Positions 42,350 to 50,862 of a DNA stretch of 64,000 bases are shown in pieces. A program made the translations under genes and the position numbers. This stretch comes from Ruminococcus flavefaciens (GTDB lineage: Bacteria; Bacillota; Clostridia; Oscillospirales; Ruminococcaceae), in assembly GCA_023667045.1 (NCBI GenBank), contig JAMPAU010000001.1, positions 633,903 to 697,902 on the forward strand, in the 5' to 3' direction. Position 1 is the first letter of the stretch, and the number at the start of each line of letters is the position of its first letter. Under the pieces are notes generated by a model. It had not been told where the DNA came from, made no database searches, and worked only from the letters and a program-made list of their open reading frames with translations.

Positions 42350-43576
42350 TTAAATATCGACGAATCCTCTTATTCCACCGCATTTATTTCTTAAATCGTA
42401 CTCACTGCAAAGATAAGTTTCTTCTTGGAATGTAAAAGGCTGTTCTTCAAGATACTTGTGATAATCGTTTCTGCCATGTACTTTCAGACAGTTTTCCTTG
42501 CATTCACGGTAACACATAATTCCGCCGAAACCGTTTTGTCCGTACGGCGAATAGTCAGAATACTGACAGGTAAAGCACGACTTTATATAATAATCCTGTT
42601 TTATTTTTCCGCATATGTCGGATAAAGCCGTTTCAAAGTCAATGGTATTCTTTTCGCTGTGATAGCTTTTTCCGTCAACGCAAAGACTGAAATCGTCAAC
42701 AATAACGTCATCACAGTAAATCCTCACGCCGTTGCACAAGATAATGCCATGAGGTTTTTTCATATCATGCTTGACAAGATGAAGCGATATATTGATAGTT
42801 CCAGTAATCTCGGCATTGTCGGCTTTGCGGAAAACGTGTACGGGTATTTCCACATCAAGAGAATATCTCCAAAGAATGTAAAAATACGTTGGTATTCTGC
42901 GGGTTGAGTATTTGTCAAGAAGATAACCGTAATACTTTACCACATGGAATTTATTTTCAATATCGTCCGACGGTTCTGTACTTTCGTATTCAATCTCGCT
43001 TATGTCAGTTCCAAGACAGAACTTGAATCCGTCCAGAATAAAGAATCTTTCAGAACCGTCATTTAATATTTCTATGTCAGTATCATGGAACTCGTCCTTA
43101 TAATGAGCTTTCCAGACCTGCATAGCTTTTTTCTCTAACTTAACTAAATATTCTTCTGTATCATCTTCTGGCTTTCTTTCATTGGTAATGCAGAATCCAT
43201 GTTTTTTATAGAACGAAATCGCTCTTGTATTCTTTTCTAAAGCCCATAAGAACTCAATTTCATGGTTATTTATAACATACTCCAATAGTGCCGAACCGAT
43301 TGATTTTCCCTGCAAAACCGGCTCAACAAATAGTTTTTTTATTTCATGTCCGTCAATGCTTATAAAACCTTTTATTACTCCGTCATCATAGACATATGTA
43401 TTATTTGTCATTTTACTATTGCAGAGGTATTTTTCTGCCAGTGCGTTAACTTTAAGTTCACTGAAATAAAACTGGTCATTTTGGAATATCGGGTAAAAGT
43501 TAAGCCTGTAATTAAAGACTTCAATTTCAGCAATTCTTGAAAAATCTTCCGGTTTTGCTTTTCTTATGTAATTCAT
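42350..43576 (-). CDS. GNAT acetyltransferase fused to a Cys-containing domain
   Basis: 408 residues. Residues 1-145 are a GNAT domain: MNYIRKAKPEDFSRIAEIE start, acetyl-CoA loop KLFVEPVLQGKSIGSALLEY, and end NTRAISFYKKHGF. Residues from about 153 form a second domain beginning MQVWKAHYKDEF, with a Cys-rich end (CFTCQYSDYSPYG, MCYRECKENCLK) resembling DUF6304-type proteins, recalled from memory. ATG 43576 has AGAGGGGATA upstream. The join may be a true fusion or loss of a stop between two genes. Targets unknown. Confidence 0.75.
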   Translation of the reverse strand: MNYIRKAKPEDFSRIAEIEVFNYRLNFYPIFQNDQFYFSELKVNALAEKYLCNSKMTNNTYVYDDGVIKGFISIDGHEIKKLFVEPVLQGKSIGSALLEYVINNHEIEFLWALEKNTRAISFYKKHGFCITNERKPEDDTEEYLVKLEKKAMQVWKAHYKDEFHDTDIEILNDGSERFFILDGFKFCLGTDISEIEYESTEPSDDIENKFHVVKYYGYLLDKYSTRRIPTYFYILWRYSLDVEIPVHVFRKADNAEITGTINISLHLVKHDMKKPHGIILCNGVRIYCDDVIVDDFSLCVDGKSYHSEKNTIDFETALSDICGKIKQDYYIKSCFTCQYSDYSPYGQNGFGGIMCYRECKENCLKVHGRNDYHKYLEEQPFTFQEETYLCSEYDLRNKCGGIRGFVDI

Positions 43577-43577
43577 A

Positions 43578-43811
43578 TTATCCCCTCTTTTTGTAAAGCT
43601 TTCTGATGTCCCTGTCATATACGTAATCCGGAGTTACATTATTTTCAATAAAGATATAGCCGTAAATTCTGCACATTATTTCAATAAAATTATCTGTCTC
43701 AGAATCATGAATATTTTCCACTGTTTCAAGCTGTTTTTTCAGTGCGGCGAAACTTACCGTTTTGCCCGATAAAATAGTATCTTTTTTATAGTATTCAATT
43801 TCAAGTAGCAT
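43578..43811 (-). CDS. Small protein upstream of the GNAT gene
   Basis: 77 residues, acidic and soluble, with LSGKTVSFAALKKQLETVEN and the end PDYVYDRDIRKLYKK. AGGAGAAG precedes the ATG at 43811. Its stop lies directly before the GNAT start. No named family; similar short proteins are found in other Clostridia, as I recall. Confidence 0.65.
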   Translation of the reverse strand: MLLEIEYYKKDTILSGKTVSFAALKKQLETVENIHDSETDNFIEIMCRIYGYIFIENNVTPDYVYDRDIRKLYKKRG

Positions 43812-43867
43812 TTTAACTTCTCCTGTTTTCTGTAAATTATATCATATATTTTCCGGAATGTCAATAA

Positions 43868-43899
43868 AAAAAACCGCTCCCCGAAAGGAACGGTTTTAT
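43868..43899 (-). terminator. Terminator of the AspT-like gene
   Basis: On the - strand AAAACCGTTCC pairs with GGAGCGGTTTT around TTTCGGG, followed by TTTTATTG. It ends the fumarate reductase region. Confidence 0.85.
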
Positions 43900-43904
43900 T
43901 GTTT

Positions 43905-45143
43905 TTACTTGAATACCATAAGCAGAACCTGTGAAACCACAACTACTGCTATGAGTGCTACCGGATATGTAGCTGCATATGCAGAAGCAACGTTTTCTGT
44001 GCCGGCTGTGCTGATGAGAGTACCAAGAGCCGGAGTAGAAGTCATACCGCCTGTGATTGAACCGAGGTTATTGAGCAGGCTGAGTTTGAGAACGTACTTA
44101 GCAAAGATAAATCCTATAATCATCGGAACAAGTGTCATTACTATACCGTACAGGAAGTAAACAGCTTTGAAGTGTTCAACAAAGCTTGCACCTCCAGCAA
44201 CACCAGCACCAATAAGGAAAAGCATAAGTCCGAACTCACGGAAAACTTTAAGTGTGTTTTCTTTAGGTGTAACGGACATTGCACCGAAGTTTCCGAAATG
44301 TCCGAAGATAAGGGAAACAAGCAGACAACCGCCTGTTGTTGTAAGTGAGAAGTTGCCGAACTTGATTGAACCAACAAAGATACCGAGAATTGCAGCAAGT
44401 GCAAAAGGCATGAATCCAAATTCGTCCATTTCAATGAGTTTGCCTGTTTTCTTTTTCTTTTCGCCTGTATCAGCGGCAACGAGTAATTTACGTTCTTCTG
44501 CCATGTTGGCTTTCATGAACTTAGGCACAAGCTGAACGAAAAGAACAACACCGATTACTCCGAAAAGATAAGCAATACCATGTCCAACTGTTACGAGTTC
44601 TTCAAGGGTTTCGCCGTTGGCACGTTCTGCAACTGTTGCCTTTGCGGCTGAGAATGCAGGTGTACTTGTGAGAGAACCGGAAAGAAGACCTACGAGCATT
44701 GAAGCACTTTCTTCCTTTGAATCTCCGGAAATACCTGTATCAATAAGAATACAACCGCCACAGGCAAGTCCGCCGGCAATGATTACAACGAGTGCGAGAA
44801 GTACATACGACTTGAAATTCTTTTTGAAGTTTCCAAAGAAGTTAGGTCCTGCAATGAATCCTACAGACGTTACAAACAATATAAGTCCGAGATTTTCAAC
44901 AACTTTCAGTGCTTTTCCGACGTAAGTTGCGTCGCCTACAAGAAGATTGTCGCCGAGATTGCTGTAGAAGAAACAGCCGTAAAGGAGTGAAACAATGAAT
45001 ACTCCGGCAGTACCGAGCGAAACGCCTTTAATAGTAATTCTGCCGAGAAGATAGCCTACAGTCGTGATTAAGAAGACCGTAAACATGAGAAAAGTTATTT
45101 CCTTGATACCAATGGAAAAACTTCCCGCTGAGATTAATTCCAT
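43905..45143 (-). CDS. AspT/YidE-family transporter, possible succinate exporter
   Basis: 412 residues with about ten helices in two similar halves (GVSLGTAGVFIVSLLYGCFF and later TTTGGCLLVSLIFGHFG; GSLTSTPAFSAAKA and GGMTSTPALGTLI), the internal duplication of the aspartate:alanine exchanger family. The loop between the halves is short, with no TrkA-C domains. Corynebacterium SucE1, a succinate exporter, belongs to this family. It lies 136 bases after frdA in the same direction, so dicarboxylate or succinate export is a reasonable inference. Confidence 0.8.
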   Translation of the reverse strand: MELISAGSFSIGIKEITFLMFTVFLITTVGYLLGRITIKGVSLGTAGVFIVSLLYGCFFYSNLGDNLLVGDATYVGKALKVVENLGLILFVTSVGFIAGPNFFGNFKKNFKSYVLLALVVIIAGGLACGGCILIDTGISGDSKEESASMLVGLLSGSLTSTPAFSAAKATVAERANGETLEELVTVGHGIAYLFGVIGVVLFVQLVPKFMKANMAEERKLLVAADTGEKKKKTGKLIEMDEFGFMPFALAAILGIFVGSIKFGNFSLTTTGGCLLVSLIFGHFGNFGAMSVTPKENTLKVFREFGLMLFLIGAGVAGGASFVEHFKAVYFLYGIVMTLVPMIIGFIFAKYVLKLSLLNNLGSITGGMTSTPALGTLISTAGTENVASAYAATYPVALIAVVVVSQVLLMVFK

Positions 45144-45279
45144 AATCTACAACCTCTTTCTATTAAATTTTCCGTGATACTGCATAAATTTTGTGCAATA
45201 TCACAATATGTATATAACCGCATAAACCGACGAACACAGAAAATGCCCGTCGGTTTTAGTGGATTATATTTTAAGTAAA

Positions 45280-46884
45280 TTACTTAGCTTTTCTTGCATA
45301 GTGCGGGAGAAGCATAGGTGAAACCTTACCTGTATTAATACCGGCATTGTCAAGCTCTGCATTGAACTTGTTAACGTGTTCAAGAGTAAGCTTTTCGGGA
45401 GTTGCAGTTTCCTTAGCCTTTTTAGCTGCATAGATACCTGCATTTCTGCCGAATACAATAACGTCGAGGAGAGAGTTACCCATAAGTCTGTTACGTCCGT
45501 GAATACCGCCAGCAACTTCGCCTGCTGCAAAGAGATTTTCAACATCTGTTGCACATTCGTCAGTAATATCAATACCGCCGTTCTGGTAGTGGAGTGTCGG
45601 GAATACAAGGATAGGCTCTTTGCGTATATCAATGCCGTACTTGCCGAACATTCTCAGCATAGCAGGGATTCTCTTTTCAATAGTTCCCTCACCGTGAATG
45701 AGTTCTATCATAGGAGTATCGAGCCATACAGCCTTACCGAGATTTGTTTCAATGCCCTTGTCACGAGCTGTACACTCACGGATAATTGAAGAAGCTGTTA
45801 CGTCACGTGTTTCAAGGGGATTCATGAAAACTTCGCCGTCGATGTTAACAAGCTTTGCACCGAGTGAACGAACCTTTTCAGTAACCAATGCACCGAAAAT
45901 CTGTTCCGGATAGCCTGTACCTGTCGGGTGATACTGGAGTGTATCAACATCACGGAGTTTTGCACCTGCTCTGTAGCTGAGAATAAGACCGTCAGCTGTT
46001 GCACCATAGTGGTTAGAAGTCGGGAATCCCTGATAGTGCATTCTTCCTGCACCGCCTGTAGCGATAACAACAGTCTTTGCTCTTGCTACCATAAGTTCCT
46101 TAGTTTCCATATTCATGAGGACAGCACCAGCAGCCTTGCCGTTTTCGTCAAGAATAATTTCAACAGCTGCTGTGAAGTCGATAACCGGAATACCTCTGTT
46201 GAGAACTTCATCACGGAGAGTACGCATGATTTCAGCACCGGAATAATCCTTAGCAGCGTGCATTCTCTTTCTTGAAGTACCACCGCCGTGAGTTGTAATC
46301 ATAGTACCGTCAGCTTCCTTATCGAACTCAACGCCGAGTTTGTTGAGCCACTGGATAGCCTCAGGAGCTTTTGTAACGAGCTTTTTAACGAGTTCGGGTT
46401 TAGCGGCAAAGTGTCCGCCACCGAAAGCGTCAACATAGTGGATAGCCGGAGAATCGTTTGGCTTGTCAGCAGCCTGAATACCGCCCTCTGCCATCATTGT
46501 GTTAGCGTCGCCGATACGGAGCTTTGTAACTATCATAGCCTTAACGCCAGCTTCGTCAGCCTCGATTGCACATGAAGAACCAGCACCGCCACCGCCGATG
46601 ATAAGCACGTCTGTGTCATAGTCGGGATTTGATAAATCTATATCAGCAGGGTTGATTCTGCTCTTGCCCTGAAGGAGTTCTGCAAGCTGTGTAGGAACTT
46701 TTCCGCCCTTGTTAGCACCTACTTCAAGAATGCTGAACTGGTCTTCTCTGTAGTCTGGGTGGAATGTTTTCAGAAGAACGTCTTTTTCTTCAGCAGTCAT
46801 TCTTCTTGGTTCGAGCTTTGCGTTGTATTCTCTTTTTTCAGCAACTACCTTTGCAAGCTCATTAAGCTTATCAATTTTATACAT
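45280..46884 (-). CDS. frdA: Soluble fumarate reductase flavoprotein subunit
   Basis: 534 residues. FAD-binding Rossmann DTDVLIIGGGGAGSSCAIEA at about 90-109, after an N-terminal extension of about 88 residues absent from classical FrdA. The family motifs GGGTSRKRMHAAKDYSG, LQYHPTGTGYPEQIFGALVT, the capping-domain region and GGIHGRNRLMGNSLLDVIVF are present. It would reduce fumarate to succinate. L-aspartate oxidase shares the fold, but the adjacent Fe-S subunit and fumarase favour Frd. No membrane subunit is encoded nearby. Confidence 0.9.
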   Translation of the reverse strand: MYKIDKLNELAKVVAEKREYNAKLEPRRMTAEEKDVLLKTFHPDYREDQFSILEVGANKGGKVPTQLAELLQGKSRINPADIDLSNPDYDTDVLIIGGGGAGSSCAIEADEAGVKAMIVTKLRIGDANTMMAEGGIQAADKPNDSPAIHYVDAFGGGHFAAKPELVKKLVTKAPEAIQWLNKLGVEFDKEADGTMITTHGGGTSRKRMHAAKDYSGAEIMRTLRDEVLNRGIPVIDFTAAVEIILDENGKAAGAVLMNMETKELMVARAKTVVIATGGAGRMHYQGFPTSNHYGATADGLILSYRAGAKLRDVDTLQYHPTGTGYPEQIFGALVTEKVRSLGAKLVNIDGEVFMNPLETRDVTASSIIRECTARDKGIETNLGKAVWLDTPMIELIHGEGTIEKRIPAMLRMFGKYGIDIRKEPILVFPTLHYQNGGIDITDECATDVENLFAAGEVAGGIHGRNRLMGNSLLDVIVFGRNAGIYAAKKAKETATPEKLTLEHVNKFNAELDNAGINTGKVSPMLLPHYARKAK

Positions 46885-46896
46885 TTTCGCTCCTCC

Positions 46897-47580
46897 TTAC
46901 TTTTCAATCTCACGATTATTATAAAGGTTCTTTACTTCCTCGACATTATCAACTGACTTAGCCATAAGTTCAGCGATTTTTTCGTCGTAGATACCTTCAT
47001 TGATTTCGTTTACACGGTCAGCGAGATGTCCGCATTCGGGAGCGATGTACTTACCGTTGAGTCTTCTTGCGAGCATAGCAACCTGTGGGTGAGAGATTCC
47101 GGCAGGACAGCGTGAAGAACATACACCGCACATTACGCAGTCAAAAGATTCTTCTGCACACTTGTCAAATTCACCTCTCTGAGCATAAGCTATGTACTGC
47201 ATTGTGTTGAGTTCCTGAGTACAAGCCTTTGTGCAGGCATTACAGCCGATACAGCTGTAGATTTCAGGATATAACTGCATCATAATCTGAGCGTTGGGCT
47301 TGATTTCCTCGATATTGTAAATCTGCTTTACAAGCGGGAAGAAAGGCAGTGTAGCAACATACATACCCTCCTGTACTTCTGTCTGACAAGCAAGACAGGC
47401 ATGAAGTGGCTGTTCGCCCTTAATTCTGTAGATAGTAGCACAAGCACCGCAGAAACCGTTACGGCAACCACAGCCTCTTACGAGTTCATAGCCGGCATAT
47501 TCCATAGCCGTCATTATGGTAAGTCCTGCCGGCACCTGATACTTCTTGCCGAACAGGTAAACGTTTAACATATTTTCCAT
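46897..47580 (-). CDS. frdB: Fumarate reductase iron-sulfur subunit
   Basis: 227 residues. N-terminal 2Fe-2S ferredoxin domain with CGCRNGFCGACATIYR and a later CLAC, then two 4Fe-4S motifs CIGCNACTKACTQ and CVMCGVCSSRCPAG. The C-terminal CCG domain found in methanogen TfrB is missing; here HdrB is a separate gene. ATG 47580 is chosen because GGAG lies 8 bases upstream; TTG 47586 is in frame. It lies 12 bases before frdA. It would pass electrons from the Hdr module to FrdA. Confidence 0.88.
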   Translation of the reverse strand: MENMLNVYLFGKKYQVPAGLTIMTAMEYAGYELVRGCGCRNGFCGACATIYRIKGEQPLHACLACQTEVQEGMYVATLPFFPLVKQIYNIEEIKPNAQIMMQLYPEIYSCIGCNACTKACTQELNTMQYIAYAQRGEFDKCAEESFDCVMCGVCSSRCPAGISHPQVAMLARRLNGKYIAPECGHLADRVNEINEGIYDEKIAELMAKSVDNVEEVKNLYNNREIEK

Positions 47581-47595
47581 GTTCAATACTCCTTA

Positions 47596-48441
47596 TTAAT
47601 ATTCGTCAGGCAGTTCGTCGAGCTGGTCAAAGCGGAAAACAGGACCGTCTTTGCAGACATACTTGTCGCCGATATTACATCTTCCGCACTTGCCGACAGC
47701 ACACTTCATGCGAAGTTCCATAGTTGTGTAAACCTGAGTTTCGGTGAATCCGAGTTCTTTAAGACCTGCAAGTGTGAACTTAATCATAATCGGAGGTCCG
47801 CAGATGAGAACTGTCTTGCTGAGTGAGGGATTAAGCTCCTTTACATAGTTCGGAACAAAACCTACATGACCGTCCCAGCCTTCCTGTTCTCTGTCGATAG
47901 TGAGGTTTACGGTTATGCCGTCGTCCTGCATCCACTCGTTGATGATTTCCTGATAGTCAACGAGGTCGTCCTTTGAACGTGAGCCGTATACAATCTGTAC
48001 ATCGCCGTAGTTTGCACGGTTGTCACGTACATAGTTTATAACCGAGCGGAGCGGTGCAAGACCGATACCGCCGGCGATAAAGAGTAAATCCTTACCCTTG
48101 AGTTCTGTTTCAACAGGGAAATTATTACCGTAAGGACCTCTGAGAGTAACCTGCTGACCTACTTCCATAGCATGAAGCCATGAAGTGAGACAACCACACT
48201 TCTTTATGCTAAATTCCATAAATTCCTTGTTTGTCGGTGAAGATGTTATGGAGAACATACCCTCGCCTACTCCGGGAATGGAAAGCATTGCACACTGACC
48301 GGGCATATGTTCAAAAACCTTACCGCTCACTGTACCGTCCGGCTGTATAGCGTTTACTCTGAAAGTCTTTACATCAGGAGTGTCCTGTCTTATATCGGTA
48401 ACAACGCCGATATAAGGGATTAATGTATCATTAGCGTTCAT
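47596..48441 (-). CDS. FlxA-like FAD/NAD(P)H-binding subunit
   Basis: 281 residues, ferredoxin-reductase fold as in AsrB, HydG-type and FlxA proteins. MPGQCAMLSIPGVGEGMFSI (FAD), LLFIAGGIGLAPLRSVINYV (pyridine nucleotide), and a C-terminal 2Fe-2S site MRMKCAVGKCGRCNIG-like (CAVGKCGRCNIGDKYVC). ATG 48441 overlaps the flxB stop (ATGA) with GGAGGT upstream; the frame extends 22 codons further inside flxB. It would oxidise NAD(P)H and feed electrons to FlxBCD. Confidence 0.88.
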   Translation of the reverse strand: MNANDTLIPYIGVVTDIRQDTPDVKTFRVNAIQPDGTVSGKVFEHMPGQCAMLSIPGVGEGMFSITSSPTNKEFMEFSIKKCGCLTSWLHAMEVGQQVTLRGPYGNNFPVETELKGKDLLFIAGGIGLAPLRSVINYVRDNRANYGDVQIVYGSRSKDDLVDYQEIINEWMQDDGITVNLTIDREQEGWDGHVGFVPNYVKELNPSLSKTVLICGPPIMIKFTLAGLKELGFTETQVYTTMELRMKCAVGKCGRCNIGDKYVCKDGPVFRFDQLDELPDEY

Positions 48442-49460
48442 CACTTTACCTCCAATGCTTTCATTACCTTGACGATATTCATTGAGATAGGACACTTTGA
48501 CATACAACGTCCACAGCCTACACAGCCGAATTCGCCGTTATTGTTTGAAGGGAAATATACAAGCTTGTGCATGAATCTCTGACGGAAACGCTCAAGCTGA
48601 GAGTTACGGATATTGCCGTGAGCCATTTTTGTGAAATCCGAGTACATACATGAATCCCAGCATCTGAAACGCTTGATTCCGTGACCGGTGTTGAAGTCCT
48701 TTATATCATAGCACTGGCAGGTCGGGCATACGAAAGTACAAGTACCGCAACCCAGACAGCTTTCAGAGAGTTCAGCCCACTTTTCAGACTTGAAGTGTTC
48801 CATGAGCTTATCACCGCCGAATGCCTCAGTTGAGAGATTAGCAAGCGGAAGTCTGCCCATAATTTCCTTAGTCTTGGCTTTTGTCTCGTCGAGTTTTGCA
48901 GTGTCGCCGTCTTCGAGGAGACCGGAAACAGAATCAACAAAAGTCTGACCCTTTTCAGTATTAGCCTTGAAGAAAATGCTCTCGCCGTCAGACCAACAAG
49001 CAACATCTCCCTCCGGTTCAGTGGGGTCGATTCCGAAAGTCTGACAGAAACAGGTTTCAGCAGGCTTTGTGCAAGCCATAGTCACAATAGTGCCGTGGTC
49101 ACGGCGGTTCTTGTAGTAGCTGTCAACCGGTTCGCTGAGGAAAACTTTATCAAGGATAGTGAAACTTCTTGCATCACAGGCACGCACGCCGAAAATAACA
49201 AAATCTTCTGATTCTTCACGCACGTCAATAACCTCAATCTTCTTGCCTTCCATTTTGAAGTCAGCGAGATTTTCAGTCTGTGGAAAGAAAAAGTCCTTAG
49301 CACTGCGGAGTGTGTTGAGGTTGTTGCTAAGTTTCATGCCGTCTTCGTACTTCTTGTACTCGGAAGCACCGTCTGCACGGTCAGCCGGAATGTAAAGAGT
49401 CTGCTTTTCAGCGACAGCCTTAAACAGCTCGTCAAGTTTTTCGATAGAAATTTTAAGCAT
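48441..49460 (-). CDS. FlxB/AsrA-like 4Fe-4S subunit
   Basis: 339 residues. N-terminal domain with FGVRACDARSFTILDKVF and MACTKPAETCFCQTFGIDP, then two 4Fe-4S motifs CLGCGTCTFVCPTCQCYD and CVGCGRCMSKCPISMN. This matches subunits of anaerobic sulfite reductase (AsrA) and the FlxB/FlxC proteins of the Flx-Hdr complex. Its ATG overlaps the flxC stop. It is one of two paralogues in tandem. Confidence 0.85.
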   Translation of the reverse strand: MLKISIEKLDELFKAVAEKQTLYIPADRADGASEYKKYEDGMKLSNNLNTLRSAKDFFFPQTENLADFKMEGKKIEVIDVREESEDFVIFGVRACDARSFTILDKVFLSEPVDSYYKNRRDHGTIVTMACTKPAETCFCQTFGIDPTEPEGDVACWSDGESIFFKANTEKGQTFVDSVSGLLEDGDTAKLDETKAKTKEIMGRLPLANLSTEAFGGDKLMEHFKSEKWAELSESCLGCGTCTFVCPTCQCYDIKDFNTGHGIKRFRCWDSCMYSDFTKMAHGNIRNSQLERFRQRFMHKLVYFPSNNNGEFGCVGCGRCMSKCPISMNIVKVMKALEVK

Positions 49461-50431
49461 TACTCAACACCCCTTTCATGAACTATGCTTGCTTCACAGT
49501 CTTCCTTAGTATAATCATTGAGAGGAGCTCTTGAAGTAGTGTCAGCTCCTGCCTGATATTCGCCGTAAAGAGAGTTTATATCCTTGATAAACTTTCTGTT
49601 GAGGAGATGAAGCGGAATATTCTGAGGACAGACTCTTGAACATTCACCGCAGTCGGTACATCTTCCGGCAACATGGAAAGCACGGATAATATGGAACATA
49701 TTTTCCTCAAAGCTGTCTGCTGCTGCTTTATTCTGCACTCCAGAATTTGGATTATCAAATACACAATTTTCGCAGGTACAAGCCGGACAAACGTTACGGC
49801 AAGCATTACAACGGATACACTTTGAGAGTTCACCTCTCCAGAAGTCATAACGCTCCTGAGAAGTCATATTTTCGAGCTTTTCAACCATATCAAAACGGTC
49901 AGAAGTAATAATTTCGCCGTCTTCGCCTATGAGTTCGTCATAAGTAACATGCTTTTTGCTCTTACAGCTAAGACACTTGTTGCTCATAGCCTCAGCAACA
50001 GGCATGGTCTCGTCGCCGTAGATAGTGCTTATTTTAAGAGTTTCGCCGTCTCTCTCAACGCCTGTTATGCCAGTGATACCCTTAGCCTTGATTTTTTCAG
50101 CGTCGAGCTTGCCGTTGCTCTGAATACCTACCACATAGATATTGTCACGGTTAACTCTGTGTTCTTTGGTAAGCTGATTAAGGCTGTATGTATCGCAAGG
50201 TTTGAGGAAAGCAAGGATTTTGCCTTCTTTTTTGCTTTCCTTTACGAGATACTTTGAAACGTTGGCAGACGTGAAATCGTCATATACGAAATCAGCGTCA
50301 ATTTCCTCTGGGCTTTCAAAAATCGCCGGAGTGATGTCGTAAGCAAATTCGCCCTTTTTCCAGCCGATAACACGTGTAACTGTGCCGTCGGCGAGAAGCT
50401 GTTTTGCCTTGCTTATCATTGCTTCCTGCAT
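49460..50431 (-). CDS. FlxC/AsrA-like 4Fe-4S subunit
   Basis: 323 residues, paralogous to the previous gene: ILAFLKPCDTYSLNQLTKEH, then CIRCNACRNVCPACTCENC and CTDCGECSRVCPQNIP. The N-terminal half resembles the FrhB/HdrA2-linked flavin or cluster domain. It relays electrons between FlxA and FlxD/HdrA by analogy to FlxABCD. The frame starts inside the end of flxD. Confidence 0.85.
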   Translation of the reverse strand: MQEAMISKAKQLLADGTVTRVIGWKKGEFAYDITPAIFESPEEIDADFVYDDFTSANVSKYLVKESKKEGKILAFLKPCDTYSLNQLTKEHRVNRDNIYVVGIQSNGKLDAEKIKAKGITGITGVERDGETLKISTIYGDETMPVAEAMSNKCLSCKSKKHVTYDELIGEDGEIITSDRFDMVEKLENMTSQERYDFWRGELSKCIRCNACRNVCPACTCENCVFDNPNSGVQNKAAADSFEENMFHIIRAFHVAGRCTDCGECSRVCPQNIPLHLLNRKFIKDINSLYGEYQAGADTTSRAPLNDYTKEDCEASIVHERGVE

Positions 50432-50862
50432 CGTAAATCCTCCAATCTCCTGTTAGGACCAAGTTTTTTCACAGCTTCTGTGAACTCGTTCATAGTAGCG
50501 GCGAATTTAGCACCCTCAGCGGCAGAAACCCACTCTACTCTTGTACGGTCACGTTCAATACCAAGAAAATCAAGCATACTGAAAAGAAGTGTCATACGTC
50601 TTCTTGTAAAGTAGTTGCCCGATGTATAGTGACAGTCGCCGGGGTGACAGCCACAGAGAATAACTCCGTCTGCACCTCTCTGAAATGCTCTGAGAATGAA
50701 CATCGGATTAACACGGCATGAGCATGGTACTCTGATTATTTTTACGTTTGTCGGATAATTCAGTCTGTTTGTGCCTGAGAGGTCAGCACCTGCATATGAA
50801 CACCAGTTACAGCAGAATGCGACAATCAACGGCTGAAATTCTTTGTTATCATTTACTTGCAT
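50416..50862 (-). CDS. FlxD/MvhD-like iron-sulfur subunit
   Basis: 148 residues. VAFCCNWCSYAGADLSG, VPCSCRVNP and LCGCHPGDCHYTSGN are the hallmark cysteines of MvhD/FlpD/FlxD, the 2Fe-2S protein that connects an electron donor module to HdrA. Overlaps hdrA by 10 bases and flxC by 16, so it is tightly coupled to both. Confidence 0.92.
   Translation of the reverse strand: MQVNDNKEFQPLIVAFCCNWCSYAGADLSGTNRLNYPTNVKIIRVPCSCRVNPMFILRAFQRGADGVILCGCHPGDCHYTSGNYFTRRRMTLLFSMLDFLGIERDRTRVEWVSAAEGAKFAATMNEFTEAVKKLGPNRRLEDLRCRKQ

Noticed and set aside
45280-46884. L-aspartate oxidase (NadB) instead of fumarate reductase
   Set aside because: Same fold and length, but no nadA or nadC nearby, and frdB, fumC and an electron-supply module are adjacent.
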